A DNA stretch of 64,000 nucleotides from Bdellovibrio sp. BCCA (GCF_037996825.1 NZ_JBBNAC010000001.1:3162001-3226000); one strand, 5' to 3'. Positions 1-9,884 are shown, numbered from the stretch's first letter. A program made the numbers and translations. The notes: generated from the sequence alone by a model not told the origin.

Positions 1-2
1 CG

Positions 3-1511
3 CTGGACGTGCAAAGTTCCGGCTCTTTTCAAGCAAGGCTTTGGCACTCTTCTAACAATCAATATGATGGTTCCGCATTGATGATGACTCGCACACGCGG
101 GACGTTGGCATCGAATACGGCAGTCACATCAGGTGATACCATTGGCGGAATTTATTTCCGTGCGCACGATGGTTCAGGCACAGGAACAACGAACTCTTCT
201 GTTGAAGTCAGTGCCGGAGAAAATCATTCAGGAACCAACCGCGGAACTTATATGATTTTCGAAACGACAACAAATGGAAGTGCGACACGTTCAGAAAAAA
301 TGCGCATTCATTCCAACGGCAATGTCGGTATCGGGACAACGACTCCGACTTATCCTCTTTCAATCTATCGTTCTGCTGCCAGTACCACTCTCAATGTTGA
401 AAGCGGTAGCAATGGCTCCGCAGCCCAATCACGTTATGCGGGGCTCACTACAGGTGGTGCCGCTCAGGTTTATGGAGCCGGTGTTAATATCTCCAATGGC
501 AATGCTGGATACGAAGTTTACGATTACACGGCTGGCGCTAGCCGACTTTACCTCAGCCCTGTAGGTCAATTCGGGATCGGCACCGCTTCTCCCTCTGTTC
601 GTTTGACTGTTCAGGGAGCCAGCGGCCAACAGGCTCTCATGCAAATTCAAAACAGTGATTTCGTTGCAGGGACAACAGGGGCGGGTTCTTACTTTGGTAC
701 CGTGTCCCCCTCAGGCAATGTCGGTTCCTTACTTCAGGCTTTCTACAATGGCAATACAACTGCGGCTCCACTCTATTTGAACCCTTATACAGGAAATGTG
801 GGCGTAGGAGTCGGCACTGGCGCAACGATAGACAAACAATTTACCGTGAATGGTGACGCTGCGGTTGGATTAACCAAAACTGCAGGCACGCAAGGATACG
901 GCAATGCACTTTGGTTCCGTGGCACCGAAAGTAGTACCGACGAAGTCTGGATGGCTAAGTACGTAAATGCCACGGACCAAACGTATCTGCGTGTTAACGT
1001 CGGTGATGAAGGCAGTGATTATTTCGTTGTAGGTTACACAATCGGAGGAGCCCCAGGAGGAACATTCAATAATGCTTTTTGGGTAAAAACGGATGGTACT
1101 GGATGGATGGCAGGAACACTGACTCAGGCTTCGGATGCACGTCTCAAAAAGAACGTTCGTCCTCTTGAAAATTCATTGGAAAAAATCTTGCGCTTGGACG
1201 GAGTTACCTATAACTGGATTGATCCACGCAAACCTGCTTCTTTACAAATGGGACTGATCGCTCAAGAGGTGGAAAAAGAATTTCCGGAAGTAGTTGCTAA
1301 CAATGTGGATGGATACAAATCAATCGCTTATCAAAATTTGGTGGCTCCAATTATTAACGCCATCAAAGAGCTTTATACCAAAGTCGTGGATATTGATTCC
1401 CGCGTTGAATCTCTTGAGAAAAAGAACGTGGCGTTGGAACAGCAAAACAGGGAGCTTAAAGAAGCCCTATGCGAGATGAATCCTAAAGCGAAAATCTGTG
1501 TCTCAAAATAA
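3..1511 (+). CDS. Mosaic phage-fibre-like surface protein with S74 chaperone domain (5' end outside window)
   Basis: The frame is open from the first complete codon of the window, and the GTG at 9 aligns with an internal residue of the next gene, so the true start lies upstream. The visible part has repeated VGIG-type beta-fibre modules, closely matching the distal part of the protein at 1587-6059. It ends in an intramolecular chaperone/peptidase S74 domain beginning at SDARLK (nt 1131-1148), where Ser and the Lys five residues later form the self-cleavage dyad known for this family. A coiled coil follows, with a Cys-containing tail (CEMNPKAKIC). Such domains trimerise phage tail fibres and then detach. 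In Bdellovibrio, related proteins are called mosaic adhesive trimers and are proposed to bind prey. Role here is inferred. Confidence 0.8.
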   Translation: MDVQSSGSFQARLWHSSNNQYDGSALMMTRTRGTLASNTAVTSGDTIGGIYFRAHDGSGTGTTNSSVEVSAGENHSGTNRGTYMIFETTTNGSATRSEKMRIHSNGNVGIGTTTPTYPLSIYRSAASTTLNVESGSNGSAAQSRYAGLTTGGAAQVYGAGVNISNGNAGYEVYDYTAGASRLYLSPVGQFGIGTASPSVRLTVQGASGQQALMQIQNSDFVAGTTGAGSYFGTVSPSGNVGSLLQAFYNGNTTAAPLYLNPYTGNVGVGVGTGATIDKQFTVNGDAAVGLTKTAGTQGYGNALWFRGTESSTDEVWMAKYVNATDQTYLRVNVGDEGSDYFVVGYTIGGAPGGTFNNAFWVKTDGTGWMAGTLTQASDARLKKNVRPLENSLEKILRLDGVTYNWIDPRKPASLQMGLIAQEVEKEFPEVVANNVDGYKSIAYQNLVAPIINAIKELYTKVVDIDSRVESLEKKNVALEQQNRELKEALCEMNPKAKICVSK

Positions 1512-1570
1512 AACGCGACCTTTATTCGTCAGCAATTAAGGGGTATTTAACTTTACCTCCGCTGTTAAAA

Positions 1571-1580
1571 TTCCGATAAG
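1571..1580 (+). promoter_or_regulatory. Candidate FliA (sigma-28) -10 element before the 1587 fibre gene
   Basis: TTCCGATAAG matches the FliA -10 consensus GCCGATAA at 7 of 8 positions. A -35 is weak: TTTAACTTTA around 1546-1555 is only a loose match and sits slightly too far upstream. The -10 ends 7 bases before the ATG at 1587, so a transcript from it would be nearly leaderless. The same arrangement is seen before the gene at 6174, with a better -35. Confidence 0.45.
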
Positions 1581-1586
1581 AAATAT

Positions 1587-4500
1587 ATGAGATACGGCAC
1601 GTACCTGCTTCAAATTCTCATTTTATTTATTGGCGCGCTTGCGTTTGCGGCTCCGAGTTCTTTCACATATCAAGGTCGCATTCTTAAAACAGACGGCACT
1701 CCATTAGAATACGCTCATGTTAGCTTTTTATTCGAGATCACGAATCCTGCTGGAACTTGCGTTATCTATCGCGAGCAAGTTGATGACGTAAACATGCAAA
1801 ACTCAAAAGGGGTTTTTGACGTACCGATCGGATCAGGCACAAAAATATTTCCAACAGATCCTACTTTTAAATTATTAGATGCTTTTAAAAATTCCATCAC
1901 TCAAAACTGCTCTGGTGGATCAACCTACATGGCTTCTTCTGGTGACACGCGCCTGTTGAAAGTTCAGTTTCATGACGGTGTTGGTTGGAAAGTCATTTCC
2001 CCTGCCAACGAAATTCGTTCAGTTCCTTTTTCTGCCTACGCTTATTCTGCGGAAATGTTAGGTGATAAGAATGCCAGTGATTTCCTTCTTAAAGCAGGAC
2101 TTCCTACGTGTGCCGCGAATGAGTTTTTAAGTTGGAATGGAACAGCTTTAGCCTGCGCTCCCGTCAGCGGAGCCAGCGGCGGTACAGTGACGAACGTAAG
2201 TTCTGCCAATGGTTACGTCACAATCACCAATAACACTTCGACTCCCCTTGTGACTTTGAATGTCGGCACGACAGCAGGCACGGTCGCTGCGGGTGATGAT
2301 TCTCGTTTTACAAATTCACGCACACCAACGGGACCTGCTGGTGGAGATTTATCCGGGACTTATCCGAATCCTTCTGTTGCAAAACTTCAGGGAGTGGCTG
2401 TTTCCAATGCGGCTCCGACCTCGGGACATTTTTTAAAATTTGATGGCACTCAGTGGGGAAGCTCTTCCATCACAACAAGTGATATTACGAATTTAAATGC
2501 GACCTTGAGTAACTATCATACTGTCGCTGCTTTTAACACCGCTGTTGTAAATGCTAACTGTGCTACTCACCAAACGCCGTATTGGAATTCCGTCTCTGGA
2601 TCTTTTCAATGTCAGTCCATCAACGTTTCTGTTGCCGGTGATGTGAGCGGAACTATTGGTGCTGTATCTGTTAATAAGATCAAAGGCGTTGATGTCGATA
2701 CGACCGGATTAACCTCGGGCCAAGTTCTTAAGTACGATGGAACTAAATGGGCTCCTGCTTCCGATAATAATGCTGGTGGTACTGTTACTAATATTGCAAC
2801 GGGCACTGGTTTAAGTGGTGGTCCTATAACTTCGACGGGAACCATTTCACTCGCAAACACGACGGTCACAGCAGGTTCTTATGGTTCTACAACTCAAGTT
2901 GGTACTTTCACTGTCGATGCTCAAGGACGCTTAACGGCGGCTTCAAATTCTGCAATTGCTTTTCCTGTAACTTCGGTTGCAACTAAGACTGGCGCTGTAA
3001 CACTTGATTACGGTGACATTAACAATGCTGCTACAAAATATTTCACTTACAAACCTAATAACGTCGCATGTGCTGACGGCCAAGTGATTAAGTGGATCGC
3101 GGCAAATTCTCGCTGGGAATGTGCGAATGACACTGACACGAATGCTGGCGGTACAGTCACTAATATCGCAACCGGCACTGGTTTAAGTGGCGGACCCATC
3201 ACCTCAACCGGAACTATTTCTCTTGCAAATACTGCAGTTACAGCGGGCTCGTATGGTTCTACAACTCAAGTTGGTACTTTCACGGTGGACGCTCAAGGTC
3301 GTTTGACGGCGGCTTCGAATGCAGCTATTGCCTTCCCCGTGACTTCTGTCGCAGCAAGAACTGGCGCTGTTGTTCTTGATTATGGTGATATCAACAATGC
3401 CGCTTCAAAATATTTAACTTACAAACCCAACAACGTCGCGTGTACTGATGGACAAGTTTTAAAGTGGATCGCTGCTAACTCTCGCTGGGAGTGTGCGAGC
3501 GATACAGATACAAATGCTGGCGGTACAGTTACGAACATTGCTACAGGCACTGGTCTAACTGGCGGTCCAATCACTTCTACTGGAACTGTTTCACTCGCAA
3601 ACACCGCTGTCACTGCGGGTTCTTACACAAGAGCTAACATCACTGTCGATGCTCAAGGTCGTTTGACTGCCGCAAGCAATGGCGCGGCTGTGAATCTCGC
3701 CACTGAAGTCACTGGCACTTTGCCCATTGCAAATGGTGGTACTGGACAAACAACTGCGACTGCTGCTTTCAATGGTCTTTCACCAATTACAACAAAAGGT
3801 GACTTAATTGTTCACGATGGTACGAATGATATTCGTCTACCAGTGGGAACAAACGGACAAGTGTTATCAGCAAACTCTGCACAAGCTTCCGGCCTTCAAT
3901 GGATCACGCCAACAGCTTCCGGAACTGCGGGCGGAGATCTCTCTGGAACATATCCAAATCCAAGCGTCGCAAAAATCAACGGCAATGCCGTGGCTTCAAC
4001 AACTCCGACAACAGGTCAAGTGATGCGTTGGAGTGGAACTCAGTATGCACCCGTGAATTTTGGTGTGAACAACTTGTTATCTTCAACAGGCGCACAACAG
4101 TTTGCTAACTCTGCTTGTACAGCCTCTCAAACTCTGACTTGGTCTTCACTTTCAGACACATTCACTTGCGCGAATATCGCAGGACTTGACGCCAGCACAA
4201 TTTCAACAGGAACTATCGCGGCAGCAAGACTTCCCTCTTCGGCGACATTCTGGACTGATGGTGGTTCGGGAAAAATATATTATAACGGCGGTAATGTCGG
4301 CATTGGAAGTTCGTCACCACCCGCAAAACTCTCTATAAACTCGACGGGCGCTACTCAAGGTATTCAAGTTTCCAGTCTTGGCAACTCAGGCCCAAGCTTA
4401 TTTTACAACGCTTATAGCGCCACTCTGACAGATCCTGTTTTGACTGTCGGAAGCTATATCGGTTCGGGTTCGACGGTTCTTTTTAAGGTTGAATCAGGAA

Positions 4501-6059
4501 TGCCTACCTCAACTCTCGGATCTGGAAGTTCAAAATTTGCTGTCACGGCTGCGGGTAACGTCGGTATTGGTACAAGCTCCCCCAGCTTTCCTTTCGATGT
4601 TCAAAGCAGCAGCTCCTTCCAAGCCCGTCTTTTCCATTCCTCTGACAATCAAACGGATGGCTCTGCGTTGATGATGACCCGCACTCGCGGGACAGTTTCA
4701 TCAAATACGGCCGTTTTAGCTGACGACACCATTGGTGGATTTTATTTCCGTGCGCACGACGGATCAGGAACAGGCACAACCACTTCCGCTATTGAAGTGA
4801 GTGCCGGAGAAAATCAGTCTTCGACCAATCGCGGATCTTACATGGTGTTTGAAACAACGGCCAATGGTAGTGCTTCCCGTTCGGAGAGAATGAGAATCCA
4901 TACTGACGGCAGTGTTGGTATCGGCACATCCTCACCAAGCTACATGCTCGACGTGGCAAGCACCGGCGCCAACGTAGCACGTTTTACTGGTAACCAAGTC
5001 GTGGTCAACGCTACGTCTGGCAATCCAAACTTCTCTCTTCATGAAGGCGGCGTTTTAAAATGGTCCCTCGGTGAAATCGCAACAGACGACAGATTCAGAA
5101 TCTCCAGCGATACCGCAACAGAAAGATTTACGATTCTGCAAAATGGAAACGTCGGTATTGGCTCAACAGCACCAACTGCAAAACTAGAACTTATTCGCAA
5201 CTTCAATGGTGAAAGTAACACGACCGCGGCCTTTATTGGTGGTATTGACTCGGGTTATACAAACACCGGCGCCTACTTCGTGCAAAAGGACAGCACTGGT
5301 CTTTCCTCCGCAAATACTTATCTCTTCAATGTCGTAAGAAACGGAACAAGTCAGTTCCTCGTGACTGGCGGAGGCCGCGTTGGTATTGGAACAACGGCTC
5401 CGGGTTATCCTTTACATGTTGCCGGGACTGGTTATATTAATGATGGAAGCTCTTACCTGGAGTTTTTGTCTCGCAATGACTCTGCGCTAAACGTGACTAA
5501 CAACTCTTCAACGAAACGCAGTTTCTCCATTCATCATGAAAACAGCAGTGCTCTCATTGCACAATGGTATCACTGCCCTGGAGGCACTTGTACACAGAGA
5601 TTGACCTTTGACTACGCCGGTAACATGGCAATTTCCGGAACCTTGACTCAATCCTCTGACATCCGTCTTAAAAAAGATATCCAGCCATTAGAAAACAGCC
5701 TGAACAAAATATTAGACCTGCAAGGCGTTTCCTACTATTGGAAAGATCCACAAATTCCAGGCAAACAAATCGGCTTGATTGCCCAAGAAGTCGAAAAGAA
5801 TTTTCCTGAAGCCGTCCGCACTAACAGTGAAGGATGGAAATCAGTGGCCTATCAAAACTTAGTTGCTCCAATTATTGACTCCATTAAGGAACTCTACATC
5901 CTTGTCATGTCTGAAAACCAAAGACAAGATCGTGAAATTGCGTCTTTAAAAGAGAACAACGCTGTTTTAAACTCAAAAGTAGATGATCTGGAAAAACAGA
6001 ATAAAGCTCTCAAAGATGCTCTCTGCGAAATGAATCCTCAGTCGAAAATCTGCAAATAA
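1587..6059 (+). CDS. Mosaic phage-fibre-like surface adhesin with S74 self-cleaving chaperone
   Basis: 1490 residues. A signal peptide (about residues 1-21, ending AFAA) leads into a conserved N-terminal head containing SFTYQGRILKTDGTPL. The middle is built from fibre modules: GGDLSGTYPNPSVAK segments, a 124-residue unit repeated from residue 395, a phage-like LPIANGGTGQTT motif, and many GNVGIG turns. The C-terminus carries the S74 chaperone: SDIRLK places the predicted nucleophile at Ser1357 and its Lys at 1362, followed by IGLIAQEVEK, a coiled coil and a CEMNPQSKIC tail. Cleavage would free about 134 residues. Family knowledge indicates a trimeric fibre on the cell surface or in its vesicles; prey binding is the likely but unproven role. 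It is the middle of three tandem paralogues. Confidence 0.85.
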   Translation: MRYGTYLLQILILFIGALAFAAPSSFTYQGRILKTDGTPLEYAHVSFLFEITNPAGTCVIYREQVDDVNMQNSKGVFDVPIGSGTKIFPTDPTFKLLDAFKNSITQNCSGGSTYMASSGDTRLLKVQFHDGVGWKVISPANEIRSVPFSAYAYSAEMLGDKNASDFLLKAGLPTCAANEFLSWNGTALACAPVSGASGGTVTNVSSANGYVTITNNTSTPLVTLNVGTTAGTVAAGDDSRFTNSRTPTGPAGGDLSGTYPNPSVAKLQGVAVSNAAPTSGHFLKFDGTQWGSSSITTSDITNLNATLSNYHTVAAFNTAVVNANCATHQTPYWNSVSGSFQCQSINVSVAGDVSGTIGAVSVNKIKGVDVDTTGLTSGQVLKYDGTKWAPASDNNAGGTVTNIATGTGLSGGPITSTGTISLANTTVTAGSYGSTTQVGTFTVDAQGRLTAASNSAIAFPVTSVATKTGAVTLDYGDINNAATKYFTYKPNNVACADGQVIKWIAANSRWECANDTDTNAGGTVTNIATGTGLSGGPITSTGTISLANTAVTAGSYGSTTQVGTFTVDAQGRLTAASNAAIAFPVTSVAARTGAVVLDYGDINNAASKYLTYKPNNVACTDGQVLKWIAANSRWECASDTDTNAGGTVTNIATGTGLTGGPITSTGTVSLANTAVTAGSYTRANITVDAQGRLTAASNGAAVNLATEVTGTLPIANGGTGQTTATAAFNGLSPITTKGDLIVHDGTNDIRLPVGTNGQVLSANSAQASGLQWITPTASGTAGGDLSGTYPNPSVAKINGNAVASTTPTTGQVMRWSGTQYAPVNFGVNNLLSSTGAQQFANSACTASQTLTWSSLSDTFTCANIAGLDASTISTGTIAAARLPSSATFWTDGGSGKIYYNGGNVGIGSSSPPAKLSINSTGATQGIQVSSLGNSGPSLFYNAYSATLTDPVLTVGSYIGSGSTVLFKVESGMPTSTLGSGSSKFAVTAAGNVGIGTSSPSFPFDVQSSSSFQARLFHSSDNQTDGSALMMTRTRGTVSSNTAVLADDTIGGFYFRAHDGSGTGTTTSAIEVSAGENQSSTNRGSYMVFETTANGSASRSERMRIHTDGSVGIGTSSPSYMLDVASTGANVARFTGNQVVVNATSGNPNFSLHEGGVLKWSLGEIATDDRFRISSDTATERFTILQNGNVGIGSTAPTAKLELIRNFNGESNTTAAFIGGIDSGYTNTGAYFVQKDSTGLSSANTYLFNVVRNGTSQFLVTGGGRVGIGTTAPGYPLHVAGTGYINDGSSYLEFLSRNDSALNVTNNSSTKRSFSIHHENSSALIAQWYHCPGGTCTQRLTFDYAGNMAISGTLTQSSDIRLKKDIQPLENSLNKILDLQGVSYYWKDPQIPGKQIGLIAQEVEKNFPEAVRTNSEGWKSVAYQNLVAPIIDSIKELYILVMSENQRQDREIASLKENNAVLNSKVDDLEKQNKALKDALCEMNPQSKICK
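2769..3668 (+). repeat. 372-bp tandem module repeat inside the fibre gene (two full copies and a partial third)
   Basis: Copies begin at 2769, 3141 and 3513, exactly 372 bases (124 codons) apart, each opening with the peptide NAGGTVTNIATGTGL. The third copy follows the pattern only to about ANTAVTAGSY and then continues TRANITVDAQGRL. Proteins of the copies are nearly identical, while the DNA differs at many third-codon positions. Confidence 0.9.
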
Positions 6060-6140
6060 CATCTGTTCGATCTCTTCGTCTCAAATTTGCTGTTCCGTGA
6101 GATTATGTCTTATAAGAGGGCAATCTAGTCTTAGGGCGCT

Positions 6141-6166
6141 CTAAGTTTTCGTCAAAAATCCGATAA
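6141..6166 (+). promoter_or_regulatory. FliA (sigma-28)-type promoter before the 6174 fibre gene
   Basis: CTAAGTTT (6141-6148), 10-base spacer, TCCGATAA (6159-6166). The consensus is TAAAGTTT-N11-GCCGATAA, so the -35 matches 6 of 8 and the -10 matches 7 of 8. The ATG lies 7 bases after the -10, so transcription would start at or next to the start codon. AAGAAG at 6165-6170 could be a weak ribosome site if a longer transcript exists. Confidence 0.6.
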
Positions 6167-6173
6167 GAAGAAT

Positions 6174-9100
6174 ATGAAATACGGAACGTACTTGCCTTCA
6201 TTGATGATTCTATTCGGCTTTCTTTTAAGCGCGACATCGGAAGCTGCTCCAGGTTCTTTGACTTATCAAGGACGCATCGTGAAATCGGACGGAACTGCGC
6301 TGGAATATAATAACGTCAGTTTTCTTTTTGAAATCACCAATAACACAGGCTCTTGTGTTATCTATCGTGAACAAAAAAATGGCGTCAACATGGCCAACAG
6401 CCATGGCGTATTTGATGTTCCTATTGGCACAGGCACAAAACTATTTCCCTCTTCTCCAACAAGAACTCTTTTAAATGCCTTTGATAATATCCTTGTTCAC
6501 GATTGTGCCGATGCCGACAATAATGTTTCGGGAACTTACACTCCTTCAGTGAGTCATACTCGCCTGCTTCGTGTTCAATTTCACGATGGTACAGGATGGA
6601 AATTGATCAGTCCCGACAATGAAATCCGCACCGTGCCTTTTTCGGCTTTCGCAGAGTCTGCTGAAAAACTGGGAGATAAGTCCTCTTCTGATTTCGTGTT
6701 GAAAACAGGAGTCCCAACTTGCGCTGCCAATGAATTTTTAAGCTGGAACGGAAGTGCCATGATTTGCGCTCCAGTAACAGGGGCCAGTGGTGGAACCGTG
6801 ACAAACGTCACGTCTTCGAACTCTTATGTAACAATCACAAATAACACTTCGACTCCTGTTGTGACTTTGAATGTTGGAACAGGTGCTGGAACCGTGGCAG
6901 CCGGAGACGATGCTCGTTTTACAAATCCTCGCGTGCCGACAGGAACTGCGGCTGGAGATTTGTCTGGGACTTATCCGAATCCTTCTGTGTCTAAGATTCA
7001 GAATGTTGCGGTTTCTAATGCGGCTCCGACAAATGGAAATTTTTTGAAGTTTGATGGCACTCAGTGGATTGGTGCTGCGATTGGTATGAGTGATGTTACG
7101 AATTTAAATTCTTCTTTGAGTAACTATCATACGGTGGCTGCGTTTAATTCTGCTGTTGGAAGTGCCAATTGTGCTGCTCACCAAACTCCTTATTGGAATT
7201 CTGTTTCTGGATCTTTCCAGTGTCAGTCAATCAACGTTTCCGTTGCGGGTGATGTAAGTGGGACTATTGGTGCTGTTTCTGTGAATAAAATCAAAGGCGT
7301 TGATGTCGATACAACCGGATTAACAAGCGGCCAAGTTTTGAAATATGACGGAACGAAGTGGACCCCTGCCAATGATTCAAATGCTGGTGGTACTGTTACA
7401 AATATCTCGACTGGCACAGGTCTTAGTGGTGGTCCAATTACTTCTACTGGGACTATTTCACTTGCCAACACTGCAGTGACTGCGGGTTCATATGGTTCAA
7501 CAACTCAAGTTGGAACTTTTACGGTTGATGCCCAAGGACGCTTAACTTCTGCTTCAAATGCAGCAATTGCTTTTCCTGTGACTTCTGTAGCAACGAAGAC
7601 TGGTGCAGTGACTTTGGACTATGGTGACATTAACAACGCCGCTTCTAAGTATTTAACTTATAAACCGAACAACGTCGCTTGTACTGATGGTCAAGTCATC
7701 AAATGGGTCGCAGCAAGTTCCCGTTGGGAGTGTGCGAACGACACTGACACAAATGCTGGTGGTACAGTTACTAATATCGCAACTGGTACTGGATTAACTG
7801 GCGGACCTATCACCGGAACAGGAACTATTTCGCTTGCAAACACCGCAGTGACAGCAGGCTCTTATACTCGTGCCAATATCACAGTGGATGCTCAAGGCCG
7901 CTTAACTGCTGCAAGCAATGGTGCTGCTGTAAATCTTGCAACTGAGGTGACTGGCACTTTGCCAATTGCAAACGGCGGTACGGGAGTAACGTCGTTAACC
8001 GCAAATCGCCTTCTTGCATCCAACGGCACGGGCTCTGCTGTGACGACATTTAACTGTGCTTTGGGACAGCTTGTTTCCTTTGATGCAACGGGCATGATGA
8101 TCTGTTCAACATTCACAACAAGCTCGGTTTTTATTAACGGTGGAAATTCATTTTCAGCTAATGCCAGTCTGGGCACAAACGATGCCTACGCTTTGAATTT
8201 AGAAACAACAAATATCACGAGAATGACAATCCATAAAGATGGCTACATCGGTGTTGGCCAATCTCCCGATACGACGGCGGCTCTGGCCGTTATGGCTCCC
8301 TCTGCGGCAAAAACTCCTTTGATTCTGAATACTCCTGCAAGTGGAAAACCCGAGATTGATTTTCTTCGCGATGGAACGTGGAAAGGTACAATTGGTTTTT
8401 CAAATGGATCGACCGATGAATTTTATTTTTCAAACGGCGTCAATGGTCCCGTGATCTTTGATACTAACAATGATGAAAAAATGCGCATTGAGGCAGATGG
8501 TAAAGTGGGTATCGGTTCTAGCGGTCCTGGTGCGCTTTTGCAAGTCGGTGGATGGGACGCGCAAGCTGCTTACAACAGTATTTTTGTCGGAAGTTATCAC
8601 AATACAAATGGACAAGCGCAGTTTGTTGGGAACTGGAACAGCACTGGTTATTGGGGCCTTGGCCCTGTCGCGAATCCAGCGAACGGTGTCGTGCGGCTCG
8701 GAAACGCAAATCCTTTGGGAGATTGGCGTGCAACTCAAGATTTAGCTTTGCAAGTTCCAGGTCGCATCGGTATCGGCTCCACGGTAACGGCTCCGGAAAG
8801 AGTTCTGCACATTAAGGGAACCGGAGGAGTGGATGACGATGTCTATATTCAATCACAGCACAATGGCGCAGCCGAGGGCTCTATTATTGTGACCCGCGCC
8901 AGAGATAATGCGGGCACTCCTTCAGCGGTGTTAAATAATGACAGTCTTGGATTTCTAGCATTCCGCGGTCACGACGGGACAGACTATATTCAATCGGGAG
9001 TTATCAAGGTGAGTGCAGCTTCAGACTATGCGACCTCGAAGTCTGCGATCATGACGTTCTCAACAATTTCTGCCGGAACCTCTACAGAGAGAATGAGAAT

Positions 9101-9884
9101 TCACTCTGACGGGAACATTGGTATTGGCATGACTCCCACAAGAAAACTCGATGTCGCCGGAAGCATCGGATCTACGGGAAACATCGTCAATGGTGGATTT
9201 GACTTTATTCTAGGAAGCAGTGATCAAGCTTCACGCGGAAACTCTGGAGGTTCCCGCGCCTTGGTCAAAGACAGTGGCGCGACACTGGTCATTAACTACG
9301 CGGGTGACTTTACCGGTGGTACGGCCGTCAATGGCCCCACTCTTCGCCCTTACGCAGACAACGGCGCCACACTGGGAACGGGCTCCCAAAGATGGAGTGC
9401 TGTCTATTCTTCCAATGGAACAATTCAAACTTCAGATCGTCGTCTGAAATCAAACATCTCGAACTTAGATCGTGGCCTCAGCTATATCGACTCACTTCGT
9501 CCCGTTTCATTTAATTGGAAAAATGAAAAAGATCCGACCTTAGCTAAACAGCACTGGGGATTTATCGCACAAGAATTAAATGATTCTGTGGACTCACAGA
9601 ATCTCGGTCTACTTTACAAAGACGACAATAGTTATTGGGGAGTTAACTACAGCGAATTGATCGCTCCTTTGACAAAAGCCGTTCAGGAACTTCACGGTCT
9701 TTGCAAAGCTTCAGATTCTCAGTTGCAAGAAATCTCGCGCAAAATCGAAAGCCATGAGCGTCGTCTTGCTTCTCTTGAAAATGAAAATTCGGAGCTCAAG
9801 AAAAAGAATCAAGAGCTTGAAAAACAAATCCAAAAACAGTCTCGTGATTTGGACGAAATCAAACGTAAGCTTGGAATCAAATAG
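6174..9884 (+). CDS. Mosaic phage-fibre-like surface adhesin with S74 self-cleaving chaperone
   Basis: 1236 residues and a paralogue of the preceding gene. The signal peptide (about residues 1-25) and N-terminal head (LTYQGRIVKSDGTAL) are conserved, followed by the same GGDLSGTYPNPSV and 124-residue modules (starts at nt 7380 and 7752) and the LPIANGGTGVTSL motif. The distal shaft (residues about 640-1080) differs strongly from its neighbours, which fits a changeable receptor-binding region. The S74 domain starts at SDRRLK, with predicted nucleophile Ser1087 and Lys1092, and ends in a long Lys/Glu-rich coiled coil instead of the Cys tail of the other two. Expected to be a trimeric surface or vesicle fibre; ligand unknown. 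Confidence 0.85.
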   Translation: MKYGTYLPSLMILFGFLLSATSEAAPGSLTYQGRIVKSDGTALEYNNVSFLFEITNNTGSCVIYREQKNGVNMANSHGVFDVPIGTGTKLFPSSPTRTLLNAFDNILVHDCADADNNVSGTYTPSVSHTRLLRVQFHDGTGWKLISPDNEIRTVPFSAFAESAEKLGDKSSSDFVLKTGVPTCAANEFLSWNGSAMICAPVTGASGGTVTNVTSSNSYVTITNNTSTPVVTLNVGTGAGTVAAGDDARFTNPRVPTGTAAGDLSGTYPNPSVSKIQNVAVSNAAPTNGNFLKFDGTQWIGAAIGMSDVTNLNSSLSNYHTVAAFNSAVGSANCAAHQTPYWNSVSGSFQCQSINVSVAGDVSGTIGAVSVNKIKGVDVDTTGLTSGQVLKYDGTKWTPANDSNAGGTVTNISTGTGLSGGPITSTGTISLANTAVTAGSYGSTTQVGTFTVDAQGRLTSASNAAIAFPVTSVATKTGAVTLDYGDINNAASKYLTYKPNNVACTDGQVIKWVAASSRWECANDTDTNAGGTVTNIATGTGLTGGPITGTGTISLANTAVTAGSYTRANITVDAQGRLTAASNGAAVNLATEVTGTLPIANGGTGVTSLTANRLLASNGTGSAVTTFNCALGQLVSFDATGMMICSTFTTSSVFINGGNSFSANASLGTNDAYALNLETTNITRMTIHKDGYIGVGQSPDTTAALAVMAPSAAKTPLILNTPASGKPEIDFLRDGTWKGTIGFSNGSTDEFYFSNGVNGPVIFDTNNDEKMRIEADGKVGIGSSGPGALLQVGGWDAQAAYNSIFVGSYHNTNGQAQFVGNWNSTGYWGLGPVANPANGVVRLGNANPLGDWRATQDLALQVPGRIGIGSTVTAPERVLHIKGTGGVDDDVYIQSQHNGAAEGSIIVTRARDNAGTPSAVLNNDSLGFLAFRGHDGTDYIQSGVIKVSAASDYATSKSAIMTFSTISAGTSTERMRIHSDGNIGIGMTPTRKLDVAGSIGSTGNIVNGGFDFILGSSDQASRGNSGGSRALVKDSGATLVINYAGDFTGGTAVNGPTLRPYADNGATLGTGSQRWSAVYSSNGTIQTSDRRLKSNISNLDRGLSYIDSLRPVSFNWKNEKDPTLAKQHWGFIAQELNDSVDSQNLGLLYKDDNSYWGVNYSELIAPLTKAVQELHGLCKASDSQLQEISRKIESHERRLASLENENSELKKKNQELEKQIQKQSRDLDEIKRKLGIK
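7380..7920 (+). repeat. 372-bp module repeat shared with the upstream fibre gene (one full copy, one partial)
   Basis: Units start at 7380 and 7752, with the same 372-base period and peptide as the repeats at 2769-3668. The second copy again switches to the TRANITVDAQGRL ending. This gene has one full unit where its neighbour has two, so module number varies between paralogues. Confidence 0.85.
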
